Source of the DNA: Comamonadaceae bacterium
Lineage (GTDB): Bacteria; Pseudomonadota; Gammaproteobacteria; Burkholderiales; Burkholderiaceae_C
Assembly (NCBI GenBank): GCA_947476465.1
Contig: CANJQN010000022.1
Coordinates: forward strand, 1 to 64,000
DNA: 64,000 nt
Reading direction: 5' to 3'
Shown here: in pieces, positions 26,314 to 36,360 of the stretch
Position numbering within the stretch: the stretch's first letter is position 1
How the letters are laid out: each line of letters starts with the position of its first letter
Made by a program: the position numbers and the translations under genes
The notes under the pieces: model-generated
Seen by the model: the letters and a program-made list of their open reading frames with translations, nothing else
Database searches by the model: none
What the model was told of the DNA's origin: nothing

Positions 26314-27780
26314 GTGAACGAGATCTCCCGCATCACGGTCGGCCGTGACACCAGCCTGCGTCAGGCGCTGGCCACGCTCGACAAGGCCGGCACCGGCCTG
26401 CTGCTGCTGGCCGGTGCCGGCGGCGCGTTCGAACGCACCGTGACCGACGGCGACCTGCGCCGCCTGCTCCTGGAGGGCTGCCCGCTTGAAGGCACGCTGG
26501 CCGCGCTGGCGCACATCCGCTCGGTGGTGATCGACCAGGCCTTCTCGCGCCGCCAGGCCCTGGACCTCATGAACCAGCACGCGATCAACCACCTGCCGGT
26601 GGTCGGCCCCGACGGCCGCGTTTCGCAAGTGCTCGAGCGCCGCGAGATCGACGAGCAGATTTTGCTGTCCACGCCGCACATGGGCGACACCGAGCGCGAC
26701 TTCGTGGAAGAGGCCTTCCGCACCAACTGGATCGCGCCGCTGGGCCCCAACGTCGACGCGTTCGAGCGCGAGCTGGCGCAGCTGGTGGGCATCGGCCATG
26801 CGGCCGCCTTGAGCTCGGGCACCGCCGCCATTCACCTGGCGCTGATCCTGCTGGACGTGCGGCCGGGCGATCGGGTGTTTTGCTCCACGCTCACTTTCGC
26901 CGCCAGCGCCAACCCGATCGCCTACCAGCATGCGCAGCCGGTGTTCATCGACTCCGACGAGGCCAGCTGGAACATGTCGCCGCGCGCGCTCGAGGCGGCG
27001 CTGGAATCCGCCCGGCGCGACAACCAGCTGCCCAAGGCCGTCATTGTGGTCAACCTGTACGGCCAGAGCGCCGACATGGACCCGATCGTGGCGCTGTGCG
27101 AGCGCTATGGCGTGCCGTTGGTCGAGGATGCCGCCGAGTCGCTGGGCGCGCGCTACAAGGGCCGCGCCAGCGGCACCTTCGCCCGCATGGGTATCTTCTC
27201 GTTCAACGGCAACAAGATCATTACCACCTCGGGCGGCGGCATGCTGGTGTCCGACGACAAGGCGCTGATTGAACGGGCCCGCTTTCTGGCCACGCAGGCG
27301 CGCGACCCCGCGCCGCACTACCAGCACAGCGTGATCGGCTACAACTACCGCATGAGCAACATCCTGGCTGGCGTGGGCCGGGGGCAGCTGAAGGTGCTGG
27401 GGCAACGGGTGGAGTCGCGCCGCGCGGTGTTCCACAACTATTGCGCGGCCTTGGCCGACCTCGACATCTTCGACTGGATGCCCGAGCCCGACTGGAGCTA
27501 TGCCACGCACTGGCTCACGGCCTGCACCCTGCGCCCGGGCCTGGGTATCGGCAGCGCCGAGTTCATCCGCCGTCTGGCGGCGGAGCTGATCGAGGCGCGG
27601 CCGCTGTGGAAACCCATGCACCTGCAGCCGGTGTTCGCCGGCAGCAGCTACTTTGCCGACGGCGATGTGTCGGTGTCCGACCGGCTGTTCGAGCAGGGCG
27701 TGTGCTTGCCCTCCGGCTCGAACATGTCCGAAACGCAAATTGAACGGGTGGTGGACACCATCCGCAAAGTGCTCAAGTAA
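26314..27780 (+). CDS. CBS-pair domain fused to DegT-family aminotransferase (PglE/LegC-like)
   Basis: A 488-residue protein. Residues 1-115 form a pair of CBS motifs (TVTDGDLRRLLLEG; INHLPVVGPDGRVSQVLERREID), the type found in front of nucleotidyltransferases such as PtmE. Residues about 125-488 form a DegT/DnrJ/EryC1 PLP aminotransferase: SSGTAAIHLAL, VEDAAESLGA, and the Schiff-base Lys301 in SFNGNKIITTSGGGM, then GYNYRMSNI. It would aminate C4 of UDP-4-keto-6-deoxy-GlcNAc. The GTG start directly follows the neuD stop. There is no stop or frameshift between the domains, so the fusion is real in this sequence. Confidence 0.9.
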   Translation: MNEISRITVGRDTSLRQALATLDKAGTGLLLLAGAGGAFERTVTDGDLRRLLLEGCPLEGTLAALAHIRSVVIDQAFSRRQALDLMNQHAINHLPVVGPDGRVSQVLERREIDEQILLSTPHMGDTERDFVEEAFRTNWIAPLGPNVDAFERELAQLVGIGHAAALSSGTAAIHLALILLDVRPGDRVFCSTLTFAASANPIAYQHAQPVFIDSDEASWNMSPRALEAALESARRDNQLPKAVIVVNLYGQSADMDPIVALCERYGVPLVEDAAESLGARYKGRASGTFARMGIFSFNGNKIITTSGGGMLVSDDKALIERARFLATQARDPAPHYQHSVIGYNYRMSNILAGVGRGQLKVLGQRVESRRAVFHNYCAALADLDIFDWMPEPDWSYATHWLTACTLRPGLGIGSAEFIRRLAAELIEARPLWKPMHLQPVFAGSSYFADGDVSVSDRLFEQGVCLPSGSNMSETQIERVVDTIRKVLK

Positions 27781-27790
27781 GCCGGCGGTG

Positions 27791-28363
27791 ATGGCGGATC
27801 GGTTCAAGCGTCTGTTCGACCTGCTGCTGGCGATGGTGGCCACGGCCGTCCTGCTGGTGCCCATCGTGATCGTGGCGTTGCTGGTGCGCCTGAGCTCCCC
27901 GGGGCCGGTGCTGTACTGGTCCGACCGGGTGGGCGTTCGCAATCGCATCTTTCGCATGCCCAAGTTCCGCACCATGAAGACCGGCACGCCAGCGGTGGCC
28001 ACCCATCTGCTGAACGACCCCGATGTCTGGCTGACGCCGGTCGGCGGCTTCCTGCGCAAGACCAGTCTGGATGAGTTGCCGCAGCTGTGGAGCATCCTCG
28101 CGGGCGACATGAGCTTCGTCGGTCCCCGCCCGGCGCTGTTCAATCAGCACGACCTGATCGCACTGCGCACAGAAAAGGGCGTGGACGCGCTGGTTCCCGG
28201 CCTCACCGGGTGGGCGCAGGTAAACGGGCGCGACGAGCTGTCGATCCTGGACAAGGTGGCGCTGGATGCCGAGTACCTGCGAAGCCGCAGCCTCTGGCTC
28301 GACCTGCGCATCATCGTCCTGACCTTCCTGAAGGTGGTGCGCAGCGAGGGTGTATCCCATTGA
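27791..28363 (+). CDS. Initiating phosphoglycosyltransferase (PglC-like)
   Basis: A 190-residue monotopic phosphoglycosyltransferase. An N-terminal membrane segment (LFDLLLAMVATAVLLVPIVI) precedes the catalytic domain with KFRTM, RKTSLDELPQL, FVGPRPAL and PGLTGWAQVNGR. It transfers a sugar phosphate to undecaprenyl phosphate to start the repeat unit. The short PglC form and a UDP-diNAcBac pathway nearby suggest diNAcBac-phosphate as first sugar. A GTG three bases upstream is an alternative start. Confidence 0.9.
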   Translation: MADRFKRLFDLLLAMVATAVLLVPIVIVALLVRLSSPGPVLYWSDRVGVRNRIFRMPKFRTMKTGTPAVATHLLNDPDVWLTPVGGFLRKTSLDELPQLWSILAGDMSFVGPRPALFNQHDLIALRTEKGVDALVPGLTGWAQVNGRDELSILDKVALDAEYLRSRSLWLDLRIIVLTFLKVVRSEGVSH

Positions 28364-28400
28364 CGGGGTTTATCATCGGCCATTTTCGCGAGGGGTCTGG

Positions 28401-30226
<1,826 letters not shown>

Positions 30227-30310
30227 CCTTTTTTTGGCCCAAATCCGCAATATCGCTCTTCCCGGGCGTCCTTTGGTCTGCTACTGTAGTGCTAAAGGAT
30301 GGGCTAGATC

Positions 30311-31015
30311 ATGAGACTGCTTCTCGTGGAAGACGATGTGATGGTGGCCAGCGGCATCAAGCTGGGCCTGACCGATGCGGGCTACGCGGTCGACTGGGTG
30401 GGCAGCGGCGAGCGCGCAGAAGAGGTTCTCAAACGCGGGGAAACCTTCGACGCCGCCATCGTCGATATCGGCCTGCCCAACATGGACGGGCTTGAACTCA
30501 CCCGGCGCCTGCGCAAGCCGGACATGGCCAGCGCCGCGATGCCAGTGCTGATCCTCACCGCCCGCGATGCGCTGCATGACCGGGTGCAAGGCCTGGATCT
30601 CGGGGCCGACGACTACATGCTCAAACCCTTCGAGCTGCCGGAACTGCTGGCGCGTTTGCGCGCCCTCCTGCGCCGTTCCCAGGCCGCCACCACCGCCGTG
30701 CTCAGCTTCGGCCCCATCGAACTCGACACCGCCACCCGCCGGGCCGGCGCGCGCAAGGGCGAGCAGTTCACCACCATCGAGCTCGGTCCGCGTGAATGGA
30801 CCGTCATGGAATACATGCTCATGAACGCGCCCAAGCCGGCCAGCAAGGACAAGCTGCTGCAGGCCCTGACCGGCTGGGACAAGGAGATCACCCCCAACGC
30901 GGTCGAGGTCTACATCTCCCGCCTGCGCGGCAAGCTTGAGCCGCACGGCGTGGCCTTACGGTCCATTCGCGGCTTTGGCTACCGGCTGGAGATGATCGAG
31001 GCGCAGGTGATCTGA
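30311..31015 (+). CDS. OmpR-family response regulator
   Basis: A 234-residue two-domain regulator. The receiver domain has MRLLLVEDD, phospho-acceptor Asp52 (AAIVDIGLP) and Lys in LKPFELPEL; the C-terminal winged-helix domain ends NAVEVYISRLRGKL and IRGFGYRLE. It resembles the QseB/TctD group. The sensor kinase gene starts 43 bases downstream, so the two form a pair. Confidence 0.92.
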   Translation: MRLLLVEDDVMVASGIKLGLTDAGYAVDWVGSGERAEEVLKRGETFDAAIVDIGLPNMDGLELTRRLRKPDMASAAMPVLILTARDALHDRVQGLDLGADDYMLKPFELPELLARLRALLRRSQAATTAVLSFGPIELDTATRRAGARKGEQFTTIELGPREWTVMEYMLMNAPKPASKDKLLQALTGWDKEITPNAVEVYISRLRGKLEPHGVALRSIRGFGYRLEMIEAQVI

Positions 31016-31058
31016 GCCGCCTCGCGCTCACGTCATTTCCCTGACCAGGCCCCAGTCC

Positions 31059-32504
31059 ATGCTGGCCCACGCCGCGTTTCCGGCGGACGCCCTGTCGGGC
31101 CCGCAGATGTTGTCCGGCCTGCGCCGGCGGCTGCTGTTTCTGCTGCTCGGGCCCTTGCTGCTGCTGGCCGTCGTCAACGCCTGGTTCGAGTACCGCTCCG
31201 CCGACAGCGTCGACAGCCTGCAGGACCAGCAGCTGTCGGCGCTGCTGCCCCTGCTGGCTGACGCGGTGATCGCCCAGGGCGAGGCGGGCGGCCGCGGTTC
31301 TGTCTTGCTGTTGCCGCCCGCGCTTGAACAATTTCTTCAGGCGCGGCGCTCCACCTCGGCCTATGCCCTCACCGACGCCGACGGCAACCTGGTTCATGGC
31401 AGCGCGTGGCTGTCGGGCATGCCGCTGACCAACGACCAGGCGGAGTTTCACAGCGAAGAGCACAGCGGTGTCACCTGGCGCATCGTGCGCCAGCGCCAGA
31501 ACACCGTGATCGGGCCGATGGTGGTAGCCCTGGCCGATGCCTCCGACGCACGACAGCAGTGGGCGCGCGCCATCCTCACCCGCGTGCTGCTGCCGCACCT
31601 GGTGCTGATCGGCGCCGCGGCCTTCGCGGTGCGCTGGGCCGTCTCCCGCGCGCTGCGTCCGCTGCTCGAGCTCACCCATGTCGTCGCGCGGCGCTCGCCG
31701 CAAGACCTCAGCCCCATCGACACCCAAGTCTCGCCAGAGGAGGTGCGGCCGCTGGTCACCGCCTTGAACCGCCTGTTCGACCTGGTCAATGCTCAGGCCG
31801 ACAGCCAGCGCCGCTTCATCGCGGACGCGGCGCACCAGCTGCGCACGCCCTTGGCGGGGCTGCAGGCGCAAGTCGAGGCCTGGGCCCAGGCGGCGCGCCG
31901 CATCGCCCCGCCGGGTGGCCCCGGCGGCACCATGCTGCTGCCAGTGGAGCAGATCGAGAAGCTGCGCAGCGCCACCCGCCGCACCACCCAGCTGGCCAAT
32001 CAACTCCTGGCGCTGTCGCGCGCCGACGCCCGCACCATGGGCGCACAGCCCATGCACCCGATCGACCTCAAGGCCCTGTGCGAAGGCATCCTGGAGGTCC
32101 ACCTGGACGCGGCGGCCCGGCGCGGTGTCGATCTCGGGCTGGATGCGCAAACCGTCACCGTGCCCGGGCACGAATGGCTGTTGCGTGAGCTGCTGGCCAA
32201 CCTGGTCGACAACGCCGTGAAGTACACCCACGCGGGCGGCACGGTCACGCTGCGCTGCGCGCCGCTGGGTCAAGAGGGCATGGGCGCCCTGCTCGAAGTC
32301 GAAGACGACGGCCCCGGCGTGCCGCCGCCCGAGCGCCCGCGCGTGCTGGAGCGTTTCTATCGGGTGCAGGGCACGCTGGGCGAGGGCACCGGGCTGGGCC
32401 TGGCCATCGCCGACGAAATCGCCCGCGTCCACGGCAGCCAATTGACTTTGCATGACGGCGCCGGCGGCAAGGGGTTGCGCGTGCGCATCGAGTTGCCGGG
32501 GTAA
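31059..32504 (+). CDS. Sensor histidine kinase (TctE/QseC-like)
   Basis: A 481-residue inner-membrane kinase. Membrane segments lie near residues 26-45 (RLLFLLLGPLLLLAVVNAW) and 180-200, with a periplasmic sensor between, then a HAMP-like region. His259 is the phosphorylation site (DAAHQLRTPL). The N box (NLVDNAVKYTHAGG), G1 (VEDDGPGV), F (ERFYRV) and G2 (GTGLGLAIA) boxes are intact. TctE-type kinases often sense carboxylates, but no transporter is adjacent. Confidence 0.9.
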   Translation: MLAHAAFPADALSGPQMLSGLRRRLLFLLLGPLLLLAVVNAWFEYRSADSVDSLQDQQLSALLPLLADAVIAQGEAGGRGSVLLLPPALEQFLQARRSTSAYALTDADGNLVHGSAWLSGMPLTNDQAEFHSEEHSGVTWRIVRQRQNTVIGPMVVALADASDARQQWARAILTRVLLPHLVLIGAAAFAVRWAVSRALRPLLELTHVVARRSPQDLSPIDTQVSPEEVRPLVTALNRLFDLVNAQADSQRRFIADAAHQLRTPLAGLQAQVEAWAQAARRIAPPGGPGGTMLLPVEQIEKLRSATRRTTQLANQLLALSRADARTMGAQPMHPIDLKALCEGILEVHLDAAARRGVDLGLDAQTVTVPGHEWLLRELLANLVDNAVKYTHAGGTVTLRCAPLGQEGMGALLEVEDDGPGVPPPERPRVLERFYRVQGTLGEGTGLGLAIADEIARVHGSQLTLHDGAGGKGLRVRIELPG

Positions 32505-32593
32505 GTGCGACGGGCCTGCCGGCCGCCCCGGCCGAGCTCGGCGGTGCGGCACCAGGGCTGTGCGAGAATGCCGTGCACTTCCTTACGTCCGCC

Positions 32594-33280
32594 ATGCCAG
32601 ACGCCGAGCCGATACTCACCAGCGACGCCCCCGCCGATCCCACATTGCAGGCCGACGCAGCCTCGCCGGCGGCCGTTGTGCGCAAGCGGCCCAAGCCCGG
32701 CGAGCGCCGGGTCCAGATCCTTCAGGCGCTGGCCACCATGCTGGAGCAGCCCGGCGCCGAACGCATCACCACCGCCGCCCTGGCGGCCCGCCTGGACGTC
32801 AGCGAGGCCGCGCTGTACCGGCACTTCGCCAGCAAGGCGCAGATGTTCGAAGGCCTGATCGACTTCATCGAGCAGAGCGTCTTCACCCTCATCAACCAGA
32901 TCCTCGAGCGGCCGGCCTCGGTCGGCGACCCTGCCGCCGCCTCGGCGCGGCAGGCGGCGGCCATCGTCACCATGCTGGTCCAGTTTTCCGAGCGCAACCC
33001 CGGCATGACCCGTGTCATGGTGGGCGACGCCCTGGTGTTCGAGCACGAACGCCTGCAGCAGCGCATGAACCAGTTCTTCGACAAGATCGAGTCCACGCTG
33101 CGCCAGTGCCTGCGCGCCGGCATGGCGGCTGACGCTTCGGACACCCCCACGGTCGACGTGCAGGTGTGTGCCTCGCTGCTCACCAGCTTCGTGATGGGCC
33201 GCTTGCAGCGCTTTGCCCGGTCGGGCTTTCGCCGCTTGCCGTCGGAGCATCTGGACGCGAGTCTGGCGCGGATCCTCTGA
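32594..33280 (+). CDS. slmA: Nucleoid occlusion factor SlmA (TetR family)
   Basis: A 228-residue TetR-fold DNA-binding protein. The helix-turn-helix is ITTAALAARLDVSEAALYRHF with FASKAQMFEGLIDFIE following, closely matching SlmA, which blocks FtsZ ring assembly over DNA. The proline/Ala-rich N-terminal tail before GERRVQIL is longer than in enterobacterial SlmA. An ATG seven codons upstream (32573) is also possible. Confidence 0.88.
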   Translation: MPDAEPILTSDAPADPTLQADAASPAAVVRKRPKPGERRVQILQALATMLEQPGAERITTAALAARLDVSEAALYRHFASKAQMFEGLIDFIEQSVFTLINQILERPASVGDPAAASARQAAAIVTMLVQFSERNPGMTRVMVGDALVFEHERLQQRMNQFFDKIESTLRQCLRAGMAADASDTPTVDVQVCASLLTSFVMGRLQRFARSGFRRLPSEHLDASLARIL

Positions 33281-33561
33281 CGAGCTTGGCGTCCGATTTA
33301 GGGTTGGCCGAGGTCGCCCTCCCACCGAAGAGCCAGACCGAGCGGCCGGTTCATCAAGGTGATGAAAGACTGTGGGAGTTCAAGCGGCAACGACAGCGGT
33401 CGGACCTCGAGAACGGCCGGTCCGGTCGCGTCACCCAAGCTCAGCTGAGCTGGTTCCCTGGCGGCAAGGCTCGCGCACTAACGCTCATTAATTCGCCCTA
33501 TTGAGAGATCGGCTTCGGCATTCGGTCACATGGCCTGAAGACATTCAGGTAACACGAATCT

Positions 33562-33590
33562 GCACGATAACGTCTTGCTTGTTATCGTGC
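33562..33590. repeat. Perfect 10-bp inverted repeat
   Basis: GCACGATAAC at 33562-33571 is mirrored by GTTATCGTGC at 33581-33590 with a nine-base centre. It lies about 160 bases before the TetR gene. It has no T-tract on either side, so an operator is more likely than a terminator. Confidence 0.55.
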
Positions 33591-33715
33591 GCGTCGCAGA
33601 TCGCTGCGCGCCTTGCCAATTGCGCATCTTTAGGGGTTAACCCGCGATCTGGGTCGAAATAGCGCCACTCCACTGAAATTCCACGCCCAAGCCGCTCGCT
33701 TTACTGCAAAATAGC

Positions 33716-33727
33716 ACGACCGTTCGT
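33716..33727. promoter_or_regulatory. Candidate TetR-family operator
   Basis: ACGACCGTTCGT is palindromic except for one base pair and sits 22 bases before the ATG of the TetR gene. ACGA-N4-TCGT cores of this type are common operators of fatty-acid TetR regulators, so autoregulation is likely. Confidence 0.5.
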
Positions 33728-33748
33728 TTTATTGTTCACCCACTCCCC

Positions 33749-34399
33749 ATGTCCGCTCCGGAACCGCACACCAAGCCCCGCGCCCCGCGCGAGGCGCGTG
33801 CCTTGCACAAGGGCCAGCAGACCCGCGCCGTGATCCTCGACGCCGCGCTCGGCCTGGCATCCCAGGTGGGCCTGGAGGGCCTGTCTATCGGTGCGCTGGC
33901 CGATGTGGCGGGCATGAGCAAATCGGGCGTGTTCGCCCATTTCGGATCGCGCGAGGAGCTGCAGATCGCGGTGGTGCGCGAGTACCACGAGCGCTTCGAG
34001 CAGGAGGTGTTCCACCCCGCCCTGAAAGCGCCGCGCGGCCTGCCGCGGCTGCGGGCGCTGTTCGCGCTGTGGATGGCGCGCACCTCGGTCGAGATCGATT
34101 CGGGCTGCATCTACATCAGCGGCGCGGTCGAGTTCGACGACCGGCCTGGCCCGGTGCGCGACGCGCTGGTTGCCACGGTCGAGACCTGGATGAGCGCGAT
34201 GCGCCGGACGATCAGTGCCGCGCGCGACGAAGGCCACCTGCGCCCAGACACCGACACCGAGCAACTGCTGTTCGAGGTCCACGGCCTGATTCTGGCGCTG
34301 CATTACGAGGCGCGCTTCCTGCGCAAACCCCATTCCTTCGAGCGCGCCAAGGCGGGCTTCGAGGGCCTGATCGCGCATTGCCAGACCGCAGCGGTCTGA
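33749..34399 (+). CDS. TetR-family regulator of the beta-oxidation operon
   Basis: A 216-residue TetR regulator. The helix-turn-helix is LSIGALADVAGMSKSGVFAHF, with FGSREELQIAVV following; the C-terminal domain is of the TetR_C type that binds acyl ligands in some relatives. It lies 31 bases before the acyl-CoA dehydrogenase gene on the same strand, so it probably represses the operon and responds to an acyl-CoA. The ligand is inferred. Confidence 0.85.
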   Translation: MSAPEPHTKPRAPREARALHKGQQTRAVILDAALGLASQVGLEGLSIGALADVAGMSKSGVFAHFGSREELQIAVVREYHERFEQEVFHPALKAPRGLPRLRALFALWMARTSVEIDSGCIYISGAVEFDDRPGPVRDALVATVETWMSAMRRTISAARDEGHLRPDTDTEQLLFEVHGLILALHYEARFLRKPHSFERAKAGFEGLIAHCQTAAV

Positions 34400-34430
34400 G
34401 CCCCCCATCATCGTTCCACAGGAGTCCCGC

Positions 34431-36227
34431 ATGCCCACCTACACCCCACCCCTGCGCGACATGCAGTTCGTGATGCACGAGGTGCTTGCCGTCACGGACG
34501 ATTTCCGTGCCATGCCCCGCCATGCCGAAGTGGATGTGGACACCATCAACGCGGTGCTCGAAGAAGGCGGCAAGTTCGCCAGCGAGGTGATCCAGCCGCT
34601 CAATTCAAGCGGCGACCAGGAAGGCTGCCGGCTCGACCGCGACACCCACGAAGTGACCACGCCCAAGGGCTTCAAGCAGGCCTTCGCCAAGTACGTCGAA
34701 GCCGGCTGGCCGGCGCTGGCCGCCGACCCAGCCTATGGCGGCCAGGGCCTGCCGATCGTGGTCAACCAGTGCCTCTACGAGATGCTCAACTCGGCCAACC
34801 AGGCCTGGACCATGTACCCCGGTCTCACGCACGGTGCCTACGAGGCGCTGCATGCGCATGGCACCGATGAACAAAAGCGCCTGTACCTGCCCAAGCTGAC
34901 CAGCGGCGAGTGGACCGGCACGATGTGCCTGACCGAGCCGCACTGCGGCACCGACCTGGGCCTGCTGCGCAGCAAGGCCGAGCCGGTGGGCGACGGCAGC
35001 TGGCGCATCACCGGCCAGAAGATCTTCATCTCCGCTGGCGAGCATGACTTCGTGTCCAACATCGTCCACCTGGTGCTGGCCCGCCTGCCGGACGCGCCGG
35101 CCGGCAGCAAGGGCATCAGCCTGTTCGTCGTGCCCAAGTTCAAGGTGAAGGCCGACGGCTCGCTGGGTGAGCGCAACGGCATTTATTGCGGCGGCCTGGA
35201 GAACAAGATGGGCATCCACGGCAACGCCACCTGCCAGATGGTGCTCGACGGCGCCGTGGGCACGCTGGTCGGCCAGCCGAACAAGGGCCTGCAGGCCATG
35301 TTCGTGATGATGAATGCCGCGCGCATCGGCGTCGGTATGCAGTCGCTGGGGCTGACCGAGGTGGCGTTCCAGAACGCGCTGGCCTATGCCAAGGACCGCA
35401 TCCAGTCGCGCAGCTTGACCGGCCCCAAGAACAAGGACAAGCCGGCCGATTCCATCCTGGTGCACCCGGATGTTCGCAAGATGCTGCTGACCGCCAAGGC
35501 CTACGCCGAGGGTGGCCGTGCGCTCAACCTGTTTTGCGCGCTGCTGATCGACCGTGAGCTGAGCCACCCTGACGAGAAGGTGCGCAAGAACAGCGCCGAA
35601 CTGGTGGCCCTGCTCACGCCCATCGTCAAAGCCTTCCTCACCGACAACGGCCACATCGCCACCAATGCCTGCATGCAGGTCTTGGGCGGCCACGGCTACA
35701 TCCAGGAATCGGGCATGGAGCAGTTCGTGCGCGACAACCGCATCAACATGACCTATGAAGGCACCAACACCATCCAGTCGTTGGACCTGCTGGGCCGCAA
35801 GGTGCTGGGCGACAACGGCGCCGCGCTGCGCAAGTTCGGCAAGATGGTGGCGCAGCTGGTCGAGGAGGAGGGCGTCAACGAGAAGATGGCCGAGTTCATC
35901 AACCCGCTGGCCTACCTGGGGGACCAGATCACCAAGTTCACCACCGAGATTGGTTTCAAGGGCTTGCAGAACCCCGACGAGGTGGGCGCGGCCGCGGTGG
36001 ACTACCTGCGCGTGGCCGGGCATTTGGTGTTCGCCTACTTCTGGGCCCGCATGGCGCAGGTGGCGCTGCGCCAGATCGAGGCCGGCAACGCCGACCCGTT
36101 CTACCTGGGCAAGTTGCAGACCGCGCGCTTTTACTTCGCCAAGCTGTTCCCCGAGACCGCGGCCCTGATGCGCACGGCCCGTGGCGGCGCGAAAGTACTG
36201 ATGGACACCGACGCCGCACTGGCGTGA
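34431..36227 (+). CDS. Acyl-CoA dehydrogenase with C-terminal extension
   Basis: A 598-residue FAD enzyme for the first step of beta-oxidation. It has the long form with an N-terminal extension and C-terminal domain (as in DmdC and FadE-like dehydrogenases). MCLTEPHCGTDLGLL and ISAGEHDF are FAD-contact regions; LGGHGYIQESG and MTYEGTNTIQ follow, with Glu443 as probable catalytic base. A Shine-Dalgarno (CAGGAG) precedes the start. The stop codon begins a 95-base dispersed repeat. Confidence 0.92.
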   Translation: MPTYTPPLRDMQFVMHEVLAVTDDFRAMPRHAEVDVDTINAVLEEGGKFASEVIQPLNSSGDQEGCRLDRDTHEVTTPKGFKQAFAKYVEAGWPALAADPAYGGQGLPIVVNQCLYEMLNSANQAWTMYPGLTHGAYEALHAHGTDEQKRLYLPKLTSGEWTGTMCLTEPHCGTDLGLLRSKAEPVGDGSWRITGQKIFISAGEHDFVSNIVHLVLARLPDAPAGSKGISLFVVPKFKVKADGSLGERNGIYCGGLENKMGIHGNATCQMVLDGAVGTLVGQPNKGLQAMFVMMNAARIGVGMQSLGLTEVAFQNALAYAKDRIQSRSLTGPKNKDKPADSILVHPDVRKMLLTAKAYAEGGRALNLFCALLIDRELSHPDEKVRKNSAELVALLTPIVKAFLTDNGHIATNACMQVLGGHGYIQESGMEQFVRDNRINMTYEGTNTIQSLDLLGRKVLGDNGAALRKFGKMVAQLVEEEGVNEKMAEFINPLAYLGDQITKFTTEIGFKGLQNPDEVGAAAVDYLRVAGHLVFAYFWARMAQVALRQIEAGNADPFYLGKLQTARFYFAKLFPETAALMRTARGGAKVLMDTDAALA

Positions 36228-36319
36228 AAGCCCACCCCCGAAGCAGCTCACTGCGTGTAGCTGCCTCCCCCTCAAGGGGGCGCCACCAGCGGCCTGGCAA
36301 AGCCAGTTCCGCGGTGGCC
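36225..36319 (+). repeat. 95-base dispersed repeat, copy 1
   Basis: Starts at the TGA stop of the acyl-CoA dehydrogenase gene. It has the same length as the copy at 48376-48470 and about 90 percent identity, with the core CCCCCTCAAGGGGGCGCCA (near 36268-36286), a small hairpin. It is in the same orientation, again right behind a stop codon. Confidence 0.88.
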
Positions 36320-36360
36320 GCTGAAAGGGACACTTGCCTCCGAGTTACGAAGGAATATTT

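Larger units (their letters stand above)
33281..33748. other. Gene-free interval with an AT-rich right half
   Basis: No gene is supported here. An open stretch to 33504 has no recognisable product and reads as leftover sequence. From about 33480 the DNA is clearly richer in A and T than its surroundings and holds an inverted repeat and a TetR-type operator, so it is probably the control region of the gene at 33749. Confidence 0.5.

Noticed and set aside
26041..28143. A 700-codon minus-strand frame opposite neuD, the CBS-aminotransferase and the PglC gene
   Set aside because: Crosses gene borders on the other strand and lacks any family pattern.
33166..33504. Small frame overlapping the slmA end
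   Set aside because: The part beyond slmA shows no family likeness, no Shine-Dalgarno, and it overlaps slmA in another frame.
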